The notes below the pieces were generated by a model. That model saw only the letters and a list, made by a program, of their open reading frames with translations, was not told the DNA's origin and searched no databases. From NCBI RefSeq assembly GCF_012726205.1, contig NZ_JAASAE010000002.1, positions 186,001 through 250,000 on the forward strand: a stretch of 64,000 nucleotides of DNA, read 5' to 3'. The translations under genes and the position numbers were made by a program. This document shows positions 17,340 to 26,388 of this stretch, piece after piece. This stretch comes from Rhodococcus sp. HNM0569 (GTDB lineage: Bacteria; Actinomycetota; Actinomycetes; Mycobacteriales; Mycobacteriaceae). Position 1 is the stretch's first letter; each line of letters begins with the position of its first letter.

Positions 17340-18011
17340 GTGGACCCCGAACACGAGCCGCTGCGTGCGCTCGCCGATCCCGTGCGTATGCGCGCGCTGC
17401 TCGACGCGCGCACCGCGCTGTGGGGCAGCCCCGATCCTCGCACCACCGCGAGCCTGTGGTGGTACGCGGCGAGCTGGCTCCTCGTCCGCGGCCCGATCGA
17501 GACACGGCTCCGAGGCGGCGCCGAAGTCGCGACCCTCGACTCGAATGCGGTCACCGCGCCGAGCGGGTACCTGTCGGATGTCGGTCCCGCCACGCCGACC
17601 GACGACGCTGCGGTCGCACTGCTCGAGCTGCTCGCCCCGCTCGTCGACGCGCTCGCCGACGCGGGCGGGCCGCCGCGCCGGGTGCTGTGGGCACTCGTGA
17701 CCGACTCGGTCGCGAACTGTGCGCTCGCCGCGGCACCGCGCGACGGAGTCGCGGTGACATCGCGCGACGGAGTCGCGGTGACATCGGGCGACGGAGTCGC
17801 GGTAGCCAACCTGTGGGTGAGTGAATTGCACAGTGCCGGGGCCGCATTGCCGACGCCGCGCTTCGAGGTCGTGGACGGCCGGGTCCTGACTCGCCGCTCC
17901 TCGTGTTGCCTGATCTATCGCGTCGGCCCGCGGGAGCACGCGGTGCCGATGTGCACGAGCTGTCCCAAACGGCATCCCGACGACCGTCACGCCCGACTCT
18001 CGGGCAACTGA
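17340..18011 (+). CDS. FhuF-like [2Fe-2S] protein (siderophore-iron reductase type)
   Basis: Protein of 223 residues from GTG 17340. The C-terminal region SCCLIYR...CTSCPKR carries the C-C-x10+-C-x2-C pattern that binds the [2Fe-2S] cluster in FhuF-type ferric-siderophore reductases. The rest is an alpha-helical Ala/Leu-rich domain typical of that family. An in-frame triple 8-residue repeat (RDGVAVTS) interrupts the middle. It diverges from the MMPL gene and converges with the ScbR/TetR gene 8 bp away. The role in iron release from siderophores is inferred from the cysteine motif; no siderophore genes are near. Confidence 0.82.
   Translation: MDPEHEPLRALADPVRMRALLDARTALWGSPDPRTTASLWWYAASWLLVRGPIETRLRGGAEVATLDSNAVTAPSGYLSDVGPATPTDDAAVALLELLAPLVDALADAGGPPRRVLWALVTDSVANCALAAAPRDGVAVTSRDGVAVTSGDGVAVANLWVSELHSAGAALPTPRFEVVDGRVLTRRSSCCLIYRVGPREHAVPMCTSCPKRHPDDRHARLSGN
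17737..17808 (+). repeat. Three in-frame 24-bp tandem repeats inside the FhuF-like gene
   Basis: Units at 17737-17760, 17761-17784 and 17785-17808 encode RDGVAVTS, RDGVAVTS and GDGVAVAN. The first two are identical in DNA and the third differs at a few bases. The insertion keeps frame. Confidence 0.95.
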
Positions 18012-18019
18012 CGACGGCG

Positions 18020-18682
18020 TTACGGCTCGGACGTGGCCGGTGCGCAGTGCGGCGCGGCGGACCATCGAGCCGCGCGCACCTGCGGAACCCGTGACGCCTG
18101 CCGGTGTTCGGGCACGATGTTGGGTAGCAACAACTCCCACATGCCGTCGATGTGTTGTTCGAGTTTCGTGCGCTCGTCGAGCACATTCGACACGAGCTGG
18201 ATGCCGGCGTACGCGCTCACCAGGAAGTGTGCGAGGACCGCCAGGTCGGTGGCCGGGTCGACGTCCCCCTCGTCGACTGCCTGGCGGAGCAGCTGTTCGC
18301 ACCGGTCGATCCAGCCGAACTCGGGCCTGCGTGTCGTACGGGTGCGTTCGAGGCGCAGTCGCAGCCCGGCCCGAACGACGATGTCGGCGGCGAGTCTGCG
18401 CCCGAGTTCGTGGCACACCATGACCATCTTGTCGAGCGCGGGCGCCTCGGTCGCGACGACCGTCTCGAGCACATCGCTGGTCACCGCCTTGTGGTGGACC
18501 GCGACGACGTGCGCGAGCTCGTCCTTCGACGCGAAGTGGAAGTACAGGGCGCCCTTGGTGATGCCCGCGCGTTCGACGATGTCGTTGAGCGAAGAACCCT
18601 CGTAGCCGCTGCGTTCGAACACCGCTGCTGCCGCGAGCACGATGTGCGCACGCGTGGCGACAGCGCGAGCTTGACGGGCCAC
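18020..18682 (-). CDS. TetR-family regulator, ScbR/gamma-butyrolactone-receptor type
   Basis: Protein of 220 residues, ATG 18682. The N-terminal helix-turn-helix reads RAHIVLAAAAVFERSGYEGSS then ITKGALYFHFASKDELA, which is the form found in ScbR/ArpA-type autoregulator receptors. The ligand domain contains RLRLERT and WIDRCEQLL, also frequent in that group. No gamma-butyrolactone synthase (AfsA) gene is in the window, so the ligand is open. It converges with the FhuF-like gene, and the likely targets are its own promoter or the downstream FdhF-like gene. No clear palindromic operator was found in the 95-bp upstream gap. Confidence 0.85.
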   Translation of the reverse strand: MARQARAVATRAHIVLAAAAVFERSGYEGSSLNDIVERAGITKGALYFHFASKDELAHVVAVHHKAVTSDVLETVVATEAPALDKMVMVCHELGRRLAADIVVRAGLRLRLERTRTTRRPEFGWIDRCEQLLRQAVDEGDVDPATDLAVLAHFLVSAYAGIQLVSNVLDERTKLEQHIDGMWELLLPNIVPEHRQASRVPQVRAARWSAAPHCAPATSEP

Positions 18683-18777
18683 GAGCCACCTTTCGGGACG
18701 GACGACGAGCGGCGACCCCCGAGACTATCCGTAGTCCGTCGGCACCGGCCACCGTGCCCCGCCTGCCGGGACGCAGG

Positions 18778-21195
18778 TCACGACAGGTAGTGCGGCTGTG
18801 GGTCGCTCTTGTGCGTCCAGTCCCAGCCCAGCGCCTTCTGCTCGCCGCCGAGATGCTCACGGCGGACGGTGCCCGCAGGCTCGAGCCGCACCACGATCGA
18901 CTTCGACGTGGGGCAGTTGCTGCCGCGGGCGGTCGAGTCGAGCGGCACGAGGGGATTGGTCTCCGGGTAGTACGCCGCCGCGGTGCCGCGCGGGATGTCG
19001 TACTCGACGATGCGGAAGTCGGTGGCGTACCGCACGTGGTCGTCGTCGTCCCATTTGGTGATCAGGTCGATCATGTCGCCGTTGTCGTAGCCGAGCGCCG
19101 CGATGTCGTCGTGGTGCATGAACACGACGCGCCTGCCGCCCTCGATGCCGCGGTAACGGTCGCTCAGGCCGTAGATCGTGGTGTTGAACTGGTCGTGGCT
19201 GCGTAGCGTCTGCAGCAGCAGGTGGCGCTCGGGAACCTGCATCACCTCGAGCGGGGACACCGCGAACTCGGCGCGGCTCGACTGCGTCTCGAACCTGCGC
19301 TCGTCGCGCGGCGGGTGCGGCAGGATGAACCCACCGGGCCTGCGGACGTTGACCTCGTATCCCTCGCACCCGGGGACGACGGCGGCGATGTAACGGCGGA
19401 TGACGGCGTAGTCGTCGCGCATCGCGAGCCAGTCGAGGCCGTACCGGTCGCCGAGGGTGGCGTGCGCGATCTGGGTGACGATGCCGGTCTCCGATTCGAG
19501 ATACGGGCTCGCCGGTTCGAGGGGGCCGCGCGACGCGTGTACCGAACACGTCGAGTCCTCGACGCTCACGTACTGCGGCCCCGACGCCTGGACGTCCTTC
19601 TCGGTGCGTCCCTTGACGGGGAGGATGAAGGCGGTCTCGCCGGTGACGAGGTGCGAGCGGTTGAGTTTCGTCGACAGTTGCACCGACATGCGGGTGTTCT
19701 GCATCGCGGCCGCGGTGACGCGCGAATCGGGTGCGGCGTCGACGAAGTTGCCGCCGAGGCTCATGAAGAACTTCGCCTTGCCGTCGCGCATGGCGCGGAT
19801 CGAATCGACCGTGTCGTGGCCGTTCTCGCGCGGCGGGTCGAAACCGAACACCTCCTGCAGCGAGTCGAGGAAGCTCTGTGGCGGACGCTCCCAGATGCCC
19901 ATCGTGCGGTCGCCCTGCACATTGGAGTGGCCGCGCAGCGGCAGCAGGCCCGCGCCGGGCTTGCCGATGTTGCCCTGCGCGAACGCCACATTGCACACCT
20001 CCTTGATGATCGCGACCGCGTTGCGGTGCTGCGTGAGCCCCATCGCCCAGCAGAACACCGTCTTCTTCGAATCCGCCAGCATACGAGCGGCTTTCGTGAT
20101 CTCGGCCCGGGTGAGCCCGGTCTCCTGGAGCACGTCGTCCCAGTCGACGCGCTGTACGTGGTCCTTCCACTGCGCGAAGCCGTGCGTGTACTCGTCGAGG
20201 AACTCGTGGTCGAGTGCGTCCCACTCGACCAGCAGCGAGCCGATCGCCTGCATCAGCGCGAGATCGCCACGCGGGCGGATCTGCAGGTGGAAATCGCTGA
20301 GGTCGGTACCGCGGCCGAGCACGCCGGAGGGTGTCTGCGGATTCTGGAAGTGCAGCAGCCCGGCTTCCTTGAGCGGGTTGATCGAGAGGATCTTCGCGCC
20401 GTTGCGTTTCGCCGTCTCGAGGTGGGTGAGCATGCGCGGATGGTTCGTGCCGGGGTTGTGGCCTTGCAGCACGATCAGCTCGGCGTCGTGCACGTCGTCG
20501 AGGACGACGCTCGCCTTGCCGATGCCGATCGACTCGGCGAGGGCGATCGAGGTGGACTCGTGGCACATGTTCGAGCAGTCGGGCAGGTTGTTCGTGCCGA
20601 ATGCGCGCACGAACAGTTGGTACGCGAATGCGGCCTCGTTGGACGCGCGCCCGGACGTGTAGAAGATCGCCTCGTCGGGGCTGTCGAGACTGTTCAGCTC
20701 GGCTCCGATCAGCCGGTAGGCCTCGGCCCACTCGATCGGTTCGTAGTGTGCGGCGCCCGCGCGTTTGATCATCGGGTGGGTGATGCGTCCCTGCTTGCCG
20801 AGCCAGTAGTCGCTGTGCGACGCGAGATCCTCGATCGAGTACTGCGCGAAGAACTCGGGGGTGACCCGTGCCGTGGTCGCCTCCTCGGCGACGGCCTTGG
20901 CTCCGTTCTCGCAGAACTCCGCCGGGTGGCGGTGGCCGGGGTCGGGATCGGGCCACGCACAGCTCATGCAGTCGAAGCCCTCGGCCTTGTTGAGTTCGAG
21001 CAGTGTCTCCCCGGTGCGGACGAGGCCCATCTGGCGCAGCGAACGGTTCATCGAGACGGCGACCGCGGTGGCACCGGCAGCTTTGGTCTTGGGTTTGCCC
21101 ACGCGCAGATCGGCTTCGTCGTAGTCGGGGTGGTGGTCGACGACGCCGCCGTCCCCGGTGACGCCGTGATCGCGTGCCGAACCGTTGCTACCCAT
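18778..21195 (-). CDS. FdhF/YdeP-family molybdopterin oxidoreductase
   Basis: Protein of 805 residues from ATG 21195. It has the molybdopterin oxidoreductase fold of the YdeP/FdhF subgroup: an early FDCMSCAWPDP cysteine motif, FYTSGRASNEAAF, LPDCSNMCHES at the position where other formate dehydrogenases carry Sec or Cys, LQGHNPGTNHPR, and a C-terminal molydopterin-dinucleotide domain ending RGSNCPTSKS. There is no N-terminal [4Fe-4S] Cys set of the classical formate dehydrogenase kind, and no in-frame TGA, so selenocysteine is not involved. fdhD or other partners are not adjacent. The substrate (formate or other) is uncertain; proteins of this group have been linked to acid resistance in enterobacteria. 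Confidence 0.9.
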   Translation of the reverse strand: MGSNGSARDHGVTGDGGVVDHHPDYDEADLRVGKPKTKAAGATAVAVSMNRSLRQMGLVRTGETLLELNKAEGFDCMSCAWPDPDPGHRHPAEFCENGAKAVAEEATTARVTPEFFAQYSIEDLASHSDYWLGKQGRITHPMIKRAGAAHYEPIEWAEAYRLIGAELNSLDSPDEAIFYTSGRASNEAAFAYQLFVRAFGTNNLPDCSNMCHESTSIALAESIGIGKASVVLDDVHDAELIVLQGHNPGTNHPRMLTHLETAKRNGAKILSINPLKEAGLLHFQNPQTPSGVLGRGTDLSDFHLQIRPRGDLALMQAIGSLLVEWDALDHEFLDEYTHGFAQWKDHVQRVDWDDVLQETGLTRAEITKAARMLADSKKTVFCWAMGLTQHRNAVAIIKEVCNVAFAQGNIGKPGAGLLPLRGHSNVQGDRTMGIWERPPQSFLDSLQEVFGFDPPRENGHDTVDSIRAMRDGKAKFFMSLGGNFVDAAPDSRVTAAAMQNTRMSVQLSTKLNRSHLVTGETAFILPVKGRTEKDVQASGPQYVSVEDSTCSVHASRGPLEPASPYLESETGIVTQIAHATLGDRYGLDWLAMRDDYAVIRRYIAAVVPGCEGYEVNVRRPGGFILPHPPRDERRFETQSSRAEFAVSPLEVMQVPERHLLLQTLRSHDQFNTTIYGLSDRYRGIEGGRRVVFMHHDDIAALGYDNGDMIDLITKWDDDDHVRYATDFRIVEYDIPRGTAAAYYPETNPLVPLDSTARGSNCPTSKSIVVRLEPAGTVRREHLGGEQKALGWDWTHKSDPQPHYLS

Positions 21196-21325
21196 CGTGC
21201 GACCTCCCACTCGGTGACGCAGTGCGTCTCCGAGCCTAGGCACTGGGCGCGAGGGGTGGGGGCGAACGCGCCGGGGCGGGTGCCGGAGGTCATGACTTGC
21301 CCGGAGGCGCCGACTCGAGCGATGA

Positions 21326-21341
21326 TCGAACACAAGTTCGA
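21326..21341 (+). promoter_or_regulatory. LexA SOS box upstream of dnaE2
   Basis: TCGAACACAAGTTCGA is a perfect match to TCGAAC-N4-GTTCGA, 63 bp before the dnaE2 ATG. DnaE2 is a known LexA target in mycobacteria. Confidence 0.95.
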
Positions 21342-21403
21342 TTGCAAAGCCGGCCCGGGGTACGGGCCGGATCCAAGTGTTCGGGTCCGAGTGTGGAGTG
21401 GTG

Positions 21404-24400
21404 ATGGCTGGGTTCGGTGTGGGCCCGCCTACGTGGTCCGAGATGGAGCGGGTGCTTTCCGGGCGCCCGCCCGTGCGCCGCGACGAACAGCCGGACGGCG
21501 GGTATCCCGGGGACGGCAACGACAGTCCTGCCTGGACTCGCACGCGGGGTCCGTACGAGGGTGTCGCGGTGCGGGGACAGTCGACCGTCCCGTACGCAGA
21601 ACTGCACGCACACTCGGCCTACAGCTTCCTCGACGGGGCGTCCCCGCCCGAGGAACTCGTCGAGGAGGCCGCGCGGCTCGGGCTCGAGGCCGTCGCACTC
21701 ACCGACCACGACGGTTTCTACGGCGTCGTCCGGTTCGCCGAGGCCGCCCGCGAACTCGGTGTACGCACCGTCTTCGGCTCCGAACTCACCCTCGACGACC
21801 AACACCTGCTGGTGCTCGCCCGCGGGCAGGAGGGATACCGGCGGCTGTCCCGGCAGATCGCCGCCGCGCACCTCGCCGGCGGCGAGAAGGGGATGCTGCG
21901 ATACGACCTCGACGCGCTCTCCGACGCCGCGGGCGGGCACTGGCAGATCCTCACCGGCTGCCGTAAGGGCAGCGTGCGTGCCGCGCTCGCGCGGTCGGGC
22001 GAATCGGCCGCCGAGTCGGCGCTGCACGCGCTGATCGACCGGTTCGGCCGCGAGCGCGTCACGGTCGAACTCACCCATCACGGCATGCCCGAGGACGTCG
22101 AACGCAACGGCATCCTCGCGCGGCTCGCCGCGCGAGCGGGCGTCGGCGTGGTCGCGTCGACGGCGGCGCACTTCGCGCGGCCCGACCGCAGCCGGCTCGC
22201 GATGGCGATGGCTGCGGTGGGCGCCCGCTCGAGCCTCGACGACGCCGCGGGCTGGCTCGCCTCGACGGGCGGCGCGCACCTGCGTTCGGGCGACGAGATG
22301 GCACATCTGTTCGCCGAGCACCCGCAGGCCGTCACCGCCGCGGCGGAGTTGGGCCGCGAGTGTGCCTTCGATCTGTCGCTCATCGCCCCGAAGTTGCCGC
22401 CCTTCGACGTGCCCGAGGGGCACACGGAGGCGAGTTGGTTGCGGCAGTTGGCCTTCGACGGTGCCGCGCGCCGTTACGGTACGCGCGCCGCGCGGCCCGA
22501 CGCGTATGCGCAGATCGAACACGAGCTGCGAGTCGTCGAACAACTCGAGTTCCCCGGCTACTTCCTGGTCGTGCACGACATCGTGTCGTTCTGCAGGAAC
22601 AACGACATCCTGTGCCAGGGCAGGGGATCGGCGGCCAACTCGGCCGTGTGCTACGCGATCGGCATCACCCATGTCGATCCGGTGGGCAACAACCTGCTGT
22701 TCGAGCGGTTCCTCGCACCCGAACGCGACGGCCCACCGGACATCGACCTCGACATCGAGTCGGATCGGCGCGAGGAGGCCATCCAGTACGTCTACCGCCG
22801 ATACGGGCGCGACTACGCGGCGCAGGTGGCCAATGTCGTCACCTATCGTGGCAAGTCGTCGGTCCGCGACATGGCGCGCGCTCTCGGGTACTCGCAGGGC
22901 CAGCAGGACGCGTGGAGCAAACAGGTCAGTCGCTGGACCGGCGTCGGCAAGGAGACCGGCACCGACATTCCCGCGCCCGTACTCGAACTCGCGGCCCAGA
23001 TCGAGGGATTTCCACGGCATCTGGGCATCCATTCCGGTGGCATGGTGATCTGCGACCGGCCGATCGCCGACGTGTGCCCGGTCGAGTGGGCCCGCATGGA
23101 GAACCGCAGTGTCCTGCAGTGGGACAAGGACGACTGCGCCGCGGTGGGATTGGTGAAATTCGACCTGCTCGGCCTCGGCATGTTGTCGGCGCTGCACTAC
23201 ATGATCGATCTCGCCGCCGAGCACAAACAGCTCGACGTCGATCTCGCGCAACTCGATCTCACCGAGCCCGCCGTGTACGAGATGCTGTGCCGCGGAGATT
23301 CGGTCGGTGTGTTCCAGGTCGAGTCGCGTGCCCAGATGGCGACGCTCCCACGGCTGCGCCCGCGCACGTTCTACGATCTCGTCGTCGAGGTCGCGCTCAT
23401 CCGCCCCGGCCCCATCCAGGGCGGCTCGGTGCACCCGTACATCCGGCGGCGCAACGAGCTTGAGCCCGTCGAGTACGACCATCCGTCGCTGAAGCCGTCC
23501 CTCGAGCGCACGCTCGGCATCCCACTGTTCCAGGAGCAGCTGATGCAGGTCGCCGTCGACGTCGCGGGTTTCAGTGCGGCCGAAGCGGATCAGCTGCGCC
23601 GTGCGATGGGGTCGAAACGCTCGACGGAGAAGATGGACCGGCTGCGAGACCGGTTCTTCGCGGGCATGCGGGAGCGGCACGGCATCGAGGGCGAGGTCGC
23701 CGACCGGATCTACGAGAAGGTGCGCTCGTTCGCGAACTTCGGCTTTCCCGAGAGTCATTCGCAGTCGTTCGCATCGCTGGTGTTCTACTCGGCGTGGTTC
23801 AAGCTGCACCACCCGGCGATCTTCTGCGCGGGCCTGCTGCGCGCGCAGCCGATGGGTTTCTACTCGCCGCAGTCGCTCGTCGCGGACGCGCGCCGCCACG
23901 GAGTCACCGTCCACGGGGCCGACGTCAACCGCAGCCTCGCGCACGCGGGCACCTCGAACCACGGTCTCGAGGTGCGACTCGGGCTGGGCGAGGTGCGACA
24001 CATCGGCGACGCGCTCGCCCAGCGCATCGTCGACGAGCGCGAGCGGGGCGGGTCGTTCACGTCGTTCGTCGACCTCACCGGCCGTGTCGAACTCACCGTG
24101 CCGCAGGCGGAGGCGCTCGCGACCGCGGGTGCGCTCGCGTCGCTCGGGCTCACCCGCCGCGAGGCGCTGTGGGCCGCGGGTGCGGCGGCGGGGGAGCGGA
24201 GCGGGCGCCTGCCGGGGCTCGGCACGTCGATCACCGCGCCCACGCTGCCCGGTATGAGCGATCTCGAACTCGCGGCGGCCGATGTGTGGGCCACCGGGGT
24301 GTCGCCCGACAGCTATCCCACCGAGTTCCTGCGTGGACAGCTCGACGAACTCGGCGTCGTGCCCGCGGGACGGCTGCTCGACGTCGCGGACGGCACCCGG

Positions 24401-24667
24401 GTCCTGGTGGGCGGCGCGGTCACCCACCGGCAGCGCCCCGCGACCGCCGCGGGCGTCACCTTCCTCAACCTCGAAGACGAGACCGGCATGGTCAACGTCG
24501 TGTGCTCGACGGGCTTGTGGGCCAGGTACCGCACGCTCGCGAACAGCGCTCCGGCACTGCTCGTGCGCGGGCGAGTGCAGAACGCCGAGGGTGCCGTGAC
24601 GGTGGTCGCCGACCGGCTCCAGCGGATGGATCTGCGGATGCGTAGTTCGTCGCGCGACTTCCGGTGA
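21404..24667 (+). CDS. dnaE2: Error-prone DNA polymerase III alpha subunit
   Basis: Protein of about 1087 residues, ATG 21404 with GGAG 5 bp upstream; GTG codons at 21377, 21398 and 21401 are alternatives. The N-terminal PHP domain has ELHAHSAYSFLDGASPP and TDHDGFYG. The C-family catalytic Asp pair is in PDIDLDIESDRR, and GRGSAANS, HLGIHSGGMV and the helix-hairpin/OB-fold C terminus follow. The short C terminus without tau-binding extension matches DnaE2 rather than DnaE1. It is the synthesis component of the ImuA'-ImuB-DnaE2 translesion mutasome. The perfect SOS box upstream supports damage induction. A strong hairpin lies just downstream, so it is probably monocistronic. Confidence 0.97.
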   Translation: MAGFGVGPPTWSEMERVLSGRPPVRRDEQPDGGYPGDGNDSPAWTRTRGPYEGVAVRGQSTVPYAELHAHSAYSFLDGASPPEELVEEAARLGLEAVALTDHDGFYGVVRFAEAARELGVRTVFGSELTLDDQHLLVLARGQEGYRRLSRQIAAAHLAGGEKGMLRYDLDALSDAAGGHWQILTGCRKGSVRAALARSGESAAESALHALIDRFGRERVTVELTHHGMPEDVERNGILARLAARAGVGVVASTAAHFARPDRSRLAMAMAAVGARSSLDDAAGWLASTGGAHLRSGDEMAHLFAEHPQAVTAAAELGRECAFDLSLIAPKLPPFDVPEGHTEASWLRQLAFDGAARRYGTRAARPDAYAQIEHELRVVEQLEFPGYFLVVHDIVSFCRNNDILCQGRGSAANSAVCYAIGITHVDPVGNNLLFERFLAPERDGPPDIDLDIESDRREEAIQYVYRRYGRDYAAQVANVVTYRGKSSVRDMARALGYSQGQQDAWSKQVSRWTGVGKETGTDIPAPVLELAAQIEGFPRHLGIHSGGMVICDRPIADVCPVEWARMENRSVLQWDKDDCAAVGLVKFDLLGLGMLSALHYMIDLAAEHKQLDVDLAQLDLTEPAVYEMLCRGDSVGVFQVESRAQMATLPRLRPRTFYDLVVEVALIRPGPIQGGSVHPYIRRRNELEPVEYDHPSLKPSLERTLGIPLFQEQLMQVAVDVAGFSAAEADQLRRAMGSKRSTEKMDRLRDRFFAGMRERHGIEGEVADRIYEKVRSFANFGFPESHSQSFASLVFYSAWFKLHHPAIFCAGLLRAQPMGFYSPQSLVADARRHGVTVHGADVNRSLAHAGTSNHGLEVRLGLGEVRHIGDALAQRIVDERERGGSFTSFVDLTGRVELTVPQAEALATAGALASLGLTRREALWAAGAAAGERSGRLPGLGTSITAPTLPGMSDLELAAADVWATGVSPDSYPTEFLRGQLDELGVVPAGRLLDVADGTRVLVGGAVTHRQRPATAAGVTFLNLEDETGMVNVVCSTGLWARYRTLANSAPALLVRGRVQNAEGAVTVVADRLQRMDLRMRSSSRDFR

Positions 24668-24678
24668 GAATGCCGGCC

Positions 24679-24707
24679 TCGGCGGCCACCCCGAGGGTGG
24701 CCGCCGA
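24679..24707 (+). terminator. Strong hairpin terminator after dnaE2
   Basis: A perfect 13-bp stem (TCGGCGGCCACCC with GGGTGGCCGCCGA) and a 3-nt loop lie 11 bp after the dnaE2 stop. No T-run follows. The remaining 200 bp to the rhodanese gene show no other feature I can support. Confidence 0.75.
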
Positions 24708-24908
24708 CGCGAAAGGTGGGACAACTTTCAATGGCTCCGGTGGTGCACGACACACCCGTTTCGCGCCGTTTTCTCCCCACTGAGCTGGGTATTCGGAAAC
24801 AATGGGCGGCCGGGCTGGTGTACCCGTGGACAAGGGCGTACCGTCGCTCTGGTTGTCAGGCGAAAGGCCTGGAGAAGTCGACCAGAGAGCTCAGGTACGA
24901 GGTGCGTC

Positions 24909-25280
24909 ATGCGTATCGCGAAACCGAAATCCATGAAGACGGAATGTGACCTTCAGGCCCTCGAGGCCGCCCTTGCCGACGGAGCGCCCGTCATCGACGT
25001 ACGGGAGCTCGACGAGTACATCCAGGTACACGTCCCCGGCGTTACCTTGATCCCGCTGAGCGAGTTCGCCGGTCGCACCCACGAGATCCCCGACGCCGAG
25101 GTCGTCTACGTCGTCTGTGGTGTCGGCGGGCGCAGCCTGCAGGCCGCGAACTATCTCAACGCGCACGGCATTCGCGCCGTGTCCGTGTCCGGTGGCACCA
25201 CCGCCTGGCTTCAGTCCGGACGCCCCGTCGAGGCCGGTGCCCCCGAGTCCGCCCCGGCTCCCTCGAACGCTGCGGTCTGA
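24909..25280 (+). CDS. Single-domain rhodanese-like protein
   Basis: Protein of 123 residues from ATG 24909 (MRIAKPK). It is one rhodanese domain with PVIDVRELDEYIQVHVPGV and the active-site loop VCGVGGRS, whose cysteine would carry the persulfide. The loop is the six-residue kind used for sulfur rather than phosphate transfer. A Pro/Ala-rich tail of 20 residues overlaps the end of the convergent TDT transporter gene by 70 bp. Its sulfur donor and acceptor are unknown. Confidence 0.92.
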   Translation: MRIAKPKSMKTECDLQALEAALADGAPVIDVRELDEYIQVHVPGVTLIPLSEFAGRTHEIPDAEVVYVVCGVGGRSLQAANYLNAHGIRAVSVSGGTTAWLQSGRPVEAGAPESAPAPSNAAV

Positions 25281-26314
25281 TCGAACACCGCAGCTCGGTC
25301 GAACGTCCCGGTTCGACCCTTCTCACCCATCGGGTTCTTCACGGGCGCTTTCCCGCCCAGGCCGCGCACGAGCCACCATGCCGTCGCCGACGCGGCCGTC
25401 AGCCACATCCCGCACAGCGCGATCCATACCGCGCTGCCCACTGCATGGGGTACCGCTGTGCCGGTGGTGGACCCGAAGGCGTGTGCGCCCACCGCGCACG
25501 TGCCGAGCGGGAAGGTGAAACTCCACCACGACGGTGAGAACGGAAGCCCTCCAGCAAATGTGGTGAGCGTCACGTACGTCAGGGCGGCGATCGCGGCCGC
25601 GGCGAGCGTGCCGACGACGACCCCGTAGCCGACCGCGGCGAGGTGCACGCCCGGCCACGCCACGGCGCCGAGCAGGCTCACGGCCGCAATCGACTGACCG
25701 AGCACACCCAGCGGGATCCACAGTGTGGGCCTGGCCGCCGGATCCGGAAGCCCGCTGCGCCGCAGCCGCGTGAGTACTCCGCGGCCCACTGCGAACACAC
25801 CGACCGCCACCGCCGCGACCTGGGTCCAACACGCACAGGCGAGGACGTCGCGCGCGAACCCGGAGGTGTGCGGCACGAGCGCGGCGCCGGTGGCCGCCGA
25901 CACCATCGGCGGCACCACGGCCAACAGCACCGTCGGCGGCGCGTCGGACACATGCCGCGCGCGGCGCCGAATCGCCTCGGTGAAGGTCGCGAGACCGAGA
26001 AGTGTTCCCACGAACCACATTCCGACCGCAGGTACGAGCAGAGCGTCGAAATGTATGCGCACTGCCGCGCCCACTGCGAGAACGCCCATCGCGATCGCCC
26101 CGTGGAACGGGAACTCCGCGTCGTCCACGATGTCGGCGAGCGCCGACGCCGGAGTCGTGATCCAGCGCCTCGCATATCCCACGAGCAGGACGACGAGCAC
26201 CGCGCCGGAGGCAACCGCCGCGACACGTCCGATCACCTGCTCGGTGTGTGAGGGTCCCGCGGCGACGGCGATCACACCTGTACCCATCGCTGCGGCAAAC
26301 CATTTCGGCGTCAT
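25211..26314 (-). CDS. TDT/SLAC1-family transporter
   Basis: Protein of 367 residues, ATG 26314. About ten hydrophobic segments span residues 5-320, beginning MTPKWFAAAMGTGVIAVAA. The PFHGAIAMG, GVHLAAVGYGVVV and FSPSWWSFTFPLGT segments are characteristic of tellurite-resistance/dicarboxylate transporters (TDT). The last 45 residues are a hydrophilic tail that overlaps the 3' end of the rhodanese gene. It diverges from a LysR-family gene 93 bp away, which probably controls it. Members move C4-dicarboxylates, sulfite or anions, so the substrate remains open; nearness to a rhodanese makes a sulfur anion worth testing. Confidence 0.87.
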   Translation of the reverse strand: MTPKWFAAAMGTGVIAVAAGPSHTEQVIGRVAAVASGAVLVVLLVGYARRWITTPASALADIVDDAEFPFHGAIAMGVLAVGAAVRIHFDALLVPAVGMWFVGTLLGLATFTEAIRRRARHVSDAPPTVLLAVVPPMVSAATGAALVPHTSGFARDVLACACWTQVAAVAVGVFAVGRGVLTRLRRSGLPDPAARPTLWIPLGVLGQSIAAVSLLGAVAWPGVHLAAVGYGVVVGTLAAAAIAALTYVTLTTFAGGLPFSPSWWSFTFPLGTCAVGAHAFGSTTGTAVPHAVGSAVWIALCGMWLTAASATAWWLVRGLGGKAPVKNPMGEKGRTGTFDRAAVFDQTAAFEGAGADSGAPASTGRPD

Positions 26315-26369
26315 GCGCTCAGGCTCTCAGGGGCACGCCGCGGCCGGTAGAAGGGTTGGCGTTGGTCGC

Positions 26370-26388
26370 TCACAAACAGCGCTTGTGA
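26370..26388. promoter_or_regulatory. Inverted repeat, likely LysR-regulator operator
   Basis: TCACAA-N7-TTGTGA lies in the divergent gap between the TDT and LysR genes, 20 bp upstream of the lysR start. The length and position fit a LysR-type T-N11-A operator. Confidence 0.6.

Noticed and set aside
15110-17824. 904-codon open frame opposite the MMPL gene
   Set aside because: It is antisense to a clear MMPL carrier and its product is His/Arg/Asp-rich with no domain; a high-GC shadow.
20530-20620. Selenocysteine site in the FdhF-like enzyme
   Set aside because: The region reads through LPDCSNMCHES with Cys codons; no in-frame TGA and no SECIS-like hairpin needed.
19222-21966. 914-codon open frame opposite the FdhF-like gene
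   Set aside because: It mirrors the third-position GC of the real gene and runs on into dnaE2; no motif.
21290-24724. 1144-codon open frame opposite dnaE2
   Set aside because: It covers the whole of dnaE2 in antisense with Arg/His-rich composition; a shadow.
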